Shown: in pieces, positions 6,511 to 9,479 of the stretch
How positions within the stretch are numbered: the first letter of the stretch is position 1
Layout of the letters: each line of letters opens with the position of its first letter
The notes under the pieces: model-generated
Database searches by the model: none
What the model was told of the DNA's origin: nothing
The model's input: only the letters and a program-made list of their open reading frames with translations
NCBI GenBank assembly: GCA_005879205.1
Contig: VBLD01000124.1
Location: 1-9,479, forward strand
DNA length: 9,479 nt
Reading direction: 5' to 3'
DNA from: Deltaproteobacteria bacterium
GTDB lineage: Bacteria > Desulfobacterota > Binatia > DP-6
Made by a program: the position numbers and the translations under genes

Positions 6511-7626
6511 CTATCGCTCGACGAGGGTTTCCTCGACGGCGTACCCGCAGTGCCGCGGCGCCGCGCCGGACCAGCCGAGGAGCTTCGTGCCGGGGCGGCA
6601 GTGCGTGACGCTGAGCGGCTCCCCGAGCGCACCCATGATGCGCACGTGCCAGTCGTCCTGAACGACGACGCTCCCCTCGACGTCCCGGTTCCCGAGGCCG
6701 AGAAGCAGCAGCGGGCGGCGCTCGATCTTCACACGCCCGATCGCGACGGTGCGCACGGTCCCGTCGGTGGCGACCGCGAGGGCCTCGTCTCCCGCTCCGA
6801 GCTCGCTCAAGTAGCTGGTCCGCGTGACGCTCGAGAGCGCGTAGGAATGAACCGCGCCGGCGTTCACGCGGAAGGGCCGCAGCGGCATGTACGGGAGGGG
6901 ATGCGTCTCGCTGCACAGGAGCGCGAACGCCCCGCAGGTCGAGCCGACGAGCATCCCCTCGAGCGGCGTGAGCATCGCCACCGAATCGATGCAGACGCGG
7001 TCGCCGACACCCACCGGCTGCGTGCGTCGGACCTCCCACTCGGTCAGCGCGAGCGCCGCCCGAGGCGACGCGACGAGCGACGCCGGATGCATCGGCGGTT
7101 CGCCCTCGCCGGCGCGAACGAGCACGCCGTCGGCTCCCCGCTCGAGCGTCCGCAATGCGACCTCCCCGGCCGCACGGTCGTCGACGCGCTTCACGAGCCG
7201 CACCGGGAGCCGGTGGAGCCGCGCGATCAACAGCTCGAGCGGAATGTTCGTCTCGTCGCGCATGTCGATGAGCCCATAGGTGACGTCTTCACGGGCGAGG
7301 GCGATCGCGGCGTGCTCAAGGTCCTGCGTGTTTTCGATGCGGCAGTACAATCCTCGGTCACCGGGAAACGCCGCGGTACGCTCGAGATCGTGGAGGTCGC
7401 GTGCGACGATGACGTCCGGGATCCGCGCCGCAGCGGGCGGCGCATCGCCGTCCAGCATCACGGCGACTCGACATCGGTGGTGCGGTGCGAGCGCCCGCAA
7501 CTGTCCCGGCGTGACGAGCACTGTCGATTCGGGCGGAAGGGACACGAGCCAAGGATCGGCGAGACACTCGACGGCGCGCGCGTCGAGCCACATCTCCCGA
7601 GGTCGGTCCACGAAGGCGGCGGTCAT
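6511..7626 (-). CDS. 3-dehydroquinate synthase II homologue (AroB'/GriH family)
   Basis: The 371-residue protein belongs to the archaeal-type DHQ synthase II family, which is unrelated to ordinary AroB. AroB' (MJ1249) oxidatively deaminates and cyclises the aldolase product to dehydroquinate. GriH cyclises the C7 amino sugar to 3-amino-4-hydroxybenzoate. Family hallmarks seen are NIPLELLIARL (about 127-137), LERGADGVLV (161-170), VGDRVCIDSVAMLTPLEGML (207-226), RPFRVNAGAVHSY (250-262), YLSELGAGDEAL (272-283), IGRVKIERRPLLLL (296-309) and the C-terminal RHCGYAVEETLVE. A notable departure is QDDWHVRI at about 323-330, where archaeal enzymes usually have QNAETIRL. This could mark the GriH-type reaction. 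The ATG at 7626 has GGAAGG seven bases upstream and shares one base with the aldolase stop. No other shikimate gene is in the window, which favours a dedicated biosynthetic role over general amino-acid supply. Confidence 0.9.
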   Translation of the reverse strand: MTAAFVDRPREMWLDARAVECLADPWLVSLPPESTVLVTPGQLRALAPHHRCRVAVMLDGDAPPAAARIPDVIVARDLHDLERTAAFPGDRGLYCRIENTQDLEHAAIALAREDVTYGLIDMRDETNIPLELLIARLHRLPVRLVKRVDDRAAGEVALRTLERGADGVLVRAGEGEPPMHPASLVASPRAALALTEWEVRRTQPVGVGDRVCIDSVAMLTPLEGMLVGSTCGAFALLCSETHPLPYMPLRPFRVNAGAVHSYALSSVTRTSYLSELGAGDEALAVATDGTVRTVAIGRVKIERRPLLLLGLGNRDVEGSVVVQDDWHVRIMGALGEPLSVTHCRPGTKLLGWSGAAPRHCGYAVEETLVER

Positions 7627-8441
7627 CAGGCGTCCTTCCAGCAACGCCCGACTGCCGAGGTGACCCGGGTGCCCGCCTCGTCGCCGCACAGCATGGCGTG
7701 GAGGTCCGCGAGGACCGCCATCGGGTCCGAAGACTGGAACACGTTCCGCCCGACGCACAGACCGCGAGCACCCGCGGCCAGCGCCTCCCGGCACACGGCC
7801 ATGAACGTCGCGTGGTTGTCCTTGCCGCCTCCGGCGACGAGCACCGGCGCCGGAACGATGCGCGTCATCCAGTCGATTGTCTCGGCGCCCGCGAAGGGAA
7901 CCTTGATGGCGTCCGCGCCGAGCTCGGCGGCGACGCGCGCCGCATGAACGACGCGCTCCGGAGTCAGGTCGATGGTCCCCCGCTCGTCGCGGACGTAGGC
8001 CATGACGATGACCGGCAGGCACACGCGCTCGGCGTCACGCACGACGCGCGCGAGTCCCCCCAACATCTCGGTCTCGCGCCGACAGCCGAAATTGACCTGC
8101 ACCGACACGGCATCGGCTCCACTACGGACTGCCTCGTCGACACTGCAAATGAGCCGATGTCGCGTCGGTTCGGGCGACAGATTGGTCGCACCCGAAAGCT
8201 GGAGGACCAGGGCCAGCCGCTCGACGAGCGGCATGCCGAGCCGGTCGAACGCCTGACCGAGGCCGCCGCGATGCCCGATCACCGCGGTCGCGCCTCCTTC
8301 CGCGGCGCATCGTACCACCGCCGAAAGATCGTCGAGCCCATCGACCGCACCCATCGACACGACGTGGTCGATCGGGATCACGAGCGCACGCGAGCCCGGC
8401 AGGCGGAAGAGACGGTGCAGTCGGCGCGCTTTCCCCGTCAT
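7626..8441 (-). CDS. DhnA/AroA'-type class I aldolase (2-amino-3,7-dideoxy-hept-6-ulosonate synthase or GriI-like)
   Basis: This is a 271-residue TIM-barrel aldolase of the DhnA family, the usual length. Family members condense L-aspartate 4-semialdehyde with a ketose phosphate. Archaeal AroA' (MJ0400) uses a deoxyketofructose phosphate on the way to dehydroquinate. Streptomyces GriI uses DHAP on the way to 3-amino-4-hydroxybenzoate. Visible active-site features are Asp25-His26 in VIPIDHVVSMG, Tyr149 in VMAYVRDERG, the Schiff-base Lys180 in GADAIKVPF, and the phosphate-binding loops VAGGGKDN (about 202-209) and CVGRNVFQ (about 229-236). The spacing matches MJ0400 (Asp33, Tyr153, Lys184). The usual Gly after Asp-His is Val here. 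The stop overlaps the start of the DHQ-synthase-like gene (TGATG), so the two are coupled and should act in sequence in the cytoplasm. The family is secure; which of the two reactions it performs is not settled by sequence. Confidence 0.9.
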   Translation of the reverse strand: MTGKARRLHRLFRLPGSRALVIPIDHVVSMGAVDGLDDLSAVVRCAAEGGATAVIGHRGGLGQAFDRLGMPLVERLALVLQLSGATNLSPEPTRHRLICSVDEAVRSGADAVSVQVNFGCRRETEMLGGLARVVRDAERVCLPVIVMAYVRDERGTIDLTPERVVHAARVAAELGADAIKVPFAGAETIDWMTRIVPAPVLVAGGGKDNHATFMAVCREALAAGARGLCVGRNVFQSSDPMAVLADLHAMLCGDEAGTRVTSAVGRCWKDA

Positions 8442-8445
8442 GCGA

Positions 8446-8453
8446 CCCTCCTC
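8446..8453 (-). promoter_or_regulatory. Shine-Dalgarno site of the aldolase gene
   Basis: The minus strand reads GAGGAGGG, and its GGAGG core lies five bases before the ATG at 8441. It is the strongest ribosome binding site in the window and overlaps the GST stop codon (TGAGGAGGG). It decides the aldolase start: the in-frame upstream codons at 8471 and 8585 lie inside the GST coding region and lack such a site. Confidence 0.8.
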
Positions 8454-8769
8454 ATGCGCGATCCCATCCATGCTCGTCCTCGAGGCGACGGAACCACGCG
8501 CCGAGACCGGACATATCCGCGAGGGCCGCCACCTCCTCACAACCCCGGAGCGCCCAGAGGACCGCATAGATGCGCACGTCGGCACACGTCGGGACGGGTC
8601 CGATCAGGTACGGGTTCTCCTGGAGCGCTCGCTCGAACGTTTCGAATGCATCCCGGAATCGGCGGCGGAGCTCGTCCAGGTCACGCGCCCGAATGCCGAA
8701 CCTCGAGAGCCGCAGGCGCTGCGCGAGCGGGAGCAACGGAAGCAGCGCCGCGTTGTAACCATCGCGGTA
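8452..8769 (-). pseudogene. Glutathione S-transferase-like protein, C-terminal helical domain in the shifted frame
   Basis: This is the continuation of the GST-like gene after the frame change. It reads YRDGYNAALLPLLPLAQRLR and goes on through a helical domain whose segment ENPYLIGPVPTCADVRIYAV matches the GST pattern of a Tyr-Leu-x-Gly turn followed by Thr/Cys-x-Ala-Asp. Joined to the upstream part, the protein is about 227 residues, which is normal for a GST. Dropping one A from the codon pair CAA-CTA (about 8773-8768, minus strand) restores a single reading frame as Leu-His-Tyr-Arg-Asp-Gly. No convincing independent start exists; the first possible one is a TTG at 8736 inside a helix. The TGA stop at 8454-8452 is embedded in the ribosome binding site of the aldolase gene. 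Whether this is a broken gene or a sequencing/assembly error cannot be decided here. Confidence 0.68.
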
Positions 8770-9136
8770 GTTGCAGCGGGTTCAGGTACTTCAGTGCGAC
8801 ACCAAGGAGATGGAGCTCGTTCTCGGCGAATCGCTCCGTCGCGAAGTCGCGGTCACGGGCCTCGGGACCGTTCGGGAACAACGGCACCTCAGGCGCGACG
8901 CCTTCGAGATATCGCACGATACGCGAGGCGTGCACGATTACACGACCGTCATGGGCGAGCAGGACGGGGGGCCACGCTTGACCGGACAGCCGTCGCAGCC
9001 TCCACCGACCGAGGAGCGGCGTCTCGATCGCGTGGAAGGGGAGGCCCTTGCAGTGAAGCACGATGCGGACTGACTTGCTCCGGGCGCAGGCCCCGAACTG
9101 GTGCAACGTCAGCGGCGAGGGAGAGGGCGGATGCAC
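8681..9136 (-). CDS. Glutathione S-transferase-like protein, N-terminal part, frameshifted
   Basis: This reads as a soluble GST-superfamily protein. The first about 80 residues form a thioredoxin-like domain: LTLHQFGACARSKSVRIVL gives the first strand, active-site turn and helix. The turn has Ala-Cys-Ala-Arg-Ser where GSTs place their Ser/Cys. Further on are the cis-proline segment WPPVLLAHDG and the glutathione-contact helix HASRIVRYLE. The helical domain begins at about residue 85 and reads normally to LKYLNPL. From about 8770 the frame yields unrelated Arg/Ala-rich residues and ends at 8681. The rest of the helical domain continues in another frame (see 8452-8769), so one extra base lies at about 8770-8773. 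I prefer the GTG at 9136 because GGGAG lies seven bases upstream; the GTG at 9142 overlaps the previous stop and is the alternative. GSTs conjugate or reductively process electrophiles and quinones, which suits an aromatic pathway. Confidence 0.72.
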   Translation of the reverse strand: MHPPSPSPLTLHQFGACARSKSVRIVLHCKGLPFHAIETPLLGRWRLRRLSGQAWPPVLLAHDGRVIVHASRIVRYLEGVAPEVPLFPNGPEARDRDFATERFAENELHLLGVALKYLNPLQLPRWLQRGAASVAPARAAPAALEVRHSGA

Positions 9137-9138
9137 GT

Positions 9139-9471
9139 TCACGCTCCCGCAGCTTGTGCAGCGATGGACGAAATCGCTTCCTGTCGATCCCGGGGCAGGC
9201 GTTCGGCAAGGCGATGCGCGCGGTGCGCGATGGTATCTGCAATCTGCACCAGCGGCTTGGGCGCGACGCCGACGGGAGACGAGATCAGCATCCGCGCCGC
9301 CCGCTCGCGGTGGTGGGAGGCGACGGCGAGCAACTCCGTCGCCCGCTGCCGAAGCAACGAACCGTTCGTGTCCGGGTCCGAGCCGCGCTCGAGAACCGCA
9401 TCGCCGCCGGCGATGACCAGGGCACCGAGTGCGAGGTGGGCGTCCGTTACACAACGCGCCCACGAGATCAT
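9139..9471 (-). CDS. Small alpha-helical protein of unknown function, possibly truncated at the window edge
   Basis: I do not recognise the family. The 110-residue product has no obvious signal peptide or membrane segment. It looks mostly helical, with a hydrophobic N-terminal third (residues about 13-22, LALGALVIAG) followed by charged, Arg/Glu/Ala-rich helices (about 40-60 and 80-105). The ATG at 9471 leaves only eight visible upstream bases, so no ribosome binding site can be judged and the gene may start outside the window. Its TGA stop (9141-9139) overlaps a GTG that could start the next gene (GTGA), which indicates the same transcript and translational coupling. Codon use and GC content resemble the neighbours. 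A role as a small accessory or cargo-binding helical protein of the pathway is possible but unsupported. Confidence 0.55.
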   Translation of the reverse strand: MISWARCVTDAHLALGALVIAGGDAVLERGSDPDTNGSLLRQRATELLAVASHHRERAARMLISSPVGVAPKPLVQIADTIAHRAHRLAERLPRDRQEAISSIAAQAAGA

Positions 9472-9479
9472 CCAGGCGT

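Noticed and set aside
5948..7039. Long minus-strand frame 7039-5363 as one protein of 558 residues
   Set aside because: Only the last 194 residues look like a membrane protein; the rest is a shadow of the DHQ-synthase-like and membrane protein A genes.
8442..8585. Earlier aldolase start at 8585 or 8471
   Set aside because: The extension reads as a shadow of the GST helical domain, and the strong Shine-Dalgarno precedes the ATG at 8441.
1..9479. CRISPR arrays, tRNA/rRNA genes, transposases or attachment sites
   Set aside because: No regularly spaced repeats, RNA gene signatures, transposase motifs or terminal repeats were seen in either strand.

Overview
The window is a GC-rich piece of a bacterial genome. 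It carries one long, tightly packed operon read entirely on the minus strand, so transcription runs from the right end to the left. Most consecutive genes overlap by 1-8 bases or are separated by 6-10 bases. The organism cannot be named from the sequence. A classical 4-hydroxybenzoate-type UbiA together with FtsX/MacB-type transport points to a Gram-negative-type bacterium, possibly one of the uncultured high-GC soil or sediment phyla; this is inference. The operon promoter is not visible and should lie beyond base 9479.

Layout in transcription order: (1) a 110-aa protein of unknown family (9471-9139), possibly cut by the window edge; (2) a soluble glutathione S-transferase-like protein split by a one-base frameshift near 8770; (3) a DhnA/AroA'-type class I aldolase (8441-7626); (4) an archaeal-type 3-dehydroquinate synthase II homologue (7626-6511); (5, 6) two paralogous four-helix membrane proteins of the CopD/DUF2269 type sharing H-x6-W-x-G-x2-P-x-E (6504-5944 and 5947-5363); (7) a MenA/UbiA-superfamily prenyltransferase with a divergent first Asp motif (5370-4471); (8) a double-FtsX ABC permease, split by a frameshift near 2860-2906 (4474-1959); (9) a LolD/MacB-type ATPase (1962-1237); (10) a canonical UbiA aromatic prenyltransferase (1230-325). 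Bases 1-324 contain no convincing gene. They hold a weak 90-codon ORF and a perfect 8-bp inverted repeat just past the last stop codon.

The central reading is that the aldolase and DHQ-synthase-II homologues sit back to back, as in GriI/GriH of grixazone biosynthesis (3-amino-4-hydroxybenzoate from aspartate semialdehyde and DHAP) and in the archaeal AroA'/AroB' route to dehydroquinate. They are co-transcribed with two different membrane prenyltransferases, a pair of putative heme- or quinone-type membrane proteins and a lipophile-type ABC exporter. The simplest hypothesis is a pathway that makes an aromatic (perhaps aminohydroxybenzoate) head group, prenylates it once or twice in the membrane, and moves or uses the resulting quinone-like or meroterpenoid lipid. 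I know of no described system with exactly this gene set. Family assignments 3, 4, 9 and 10 are strong; the product is inference. The two frameshifts may be real decay or assembly errors and should be checked first.
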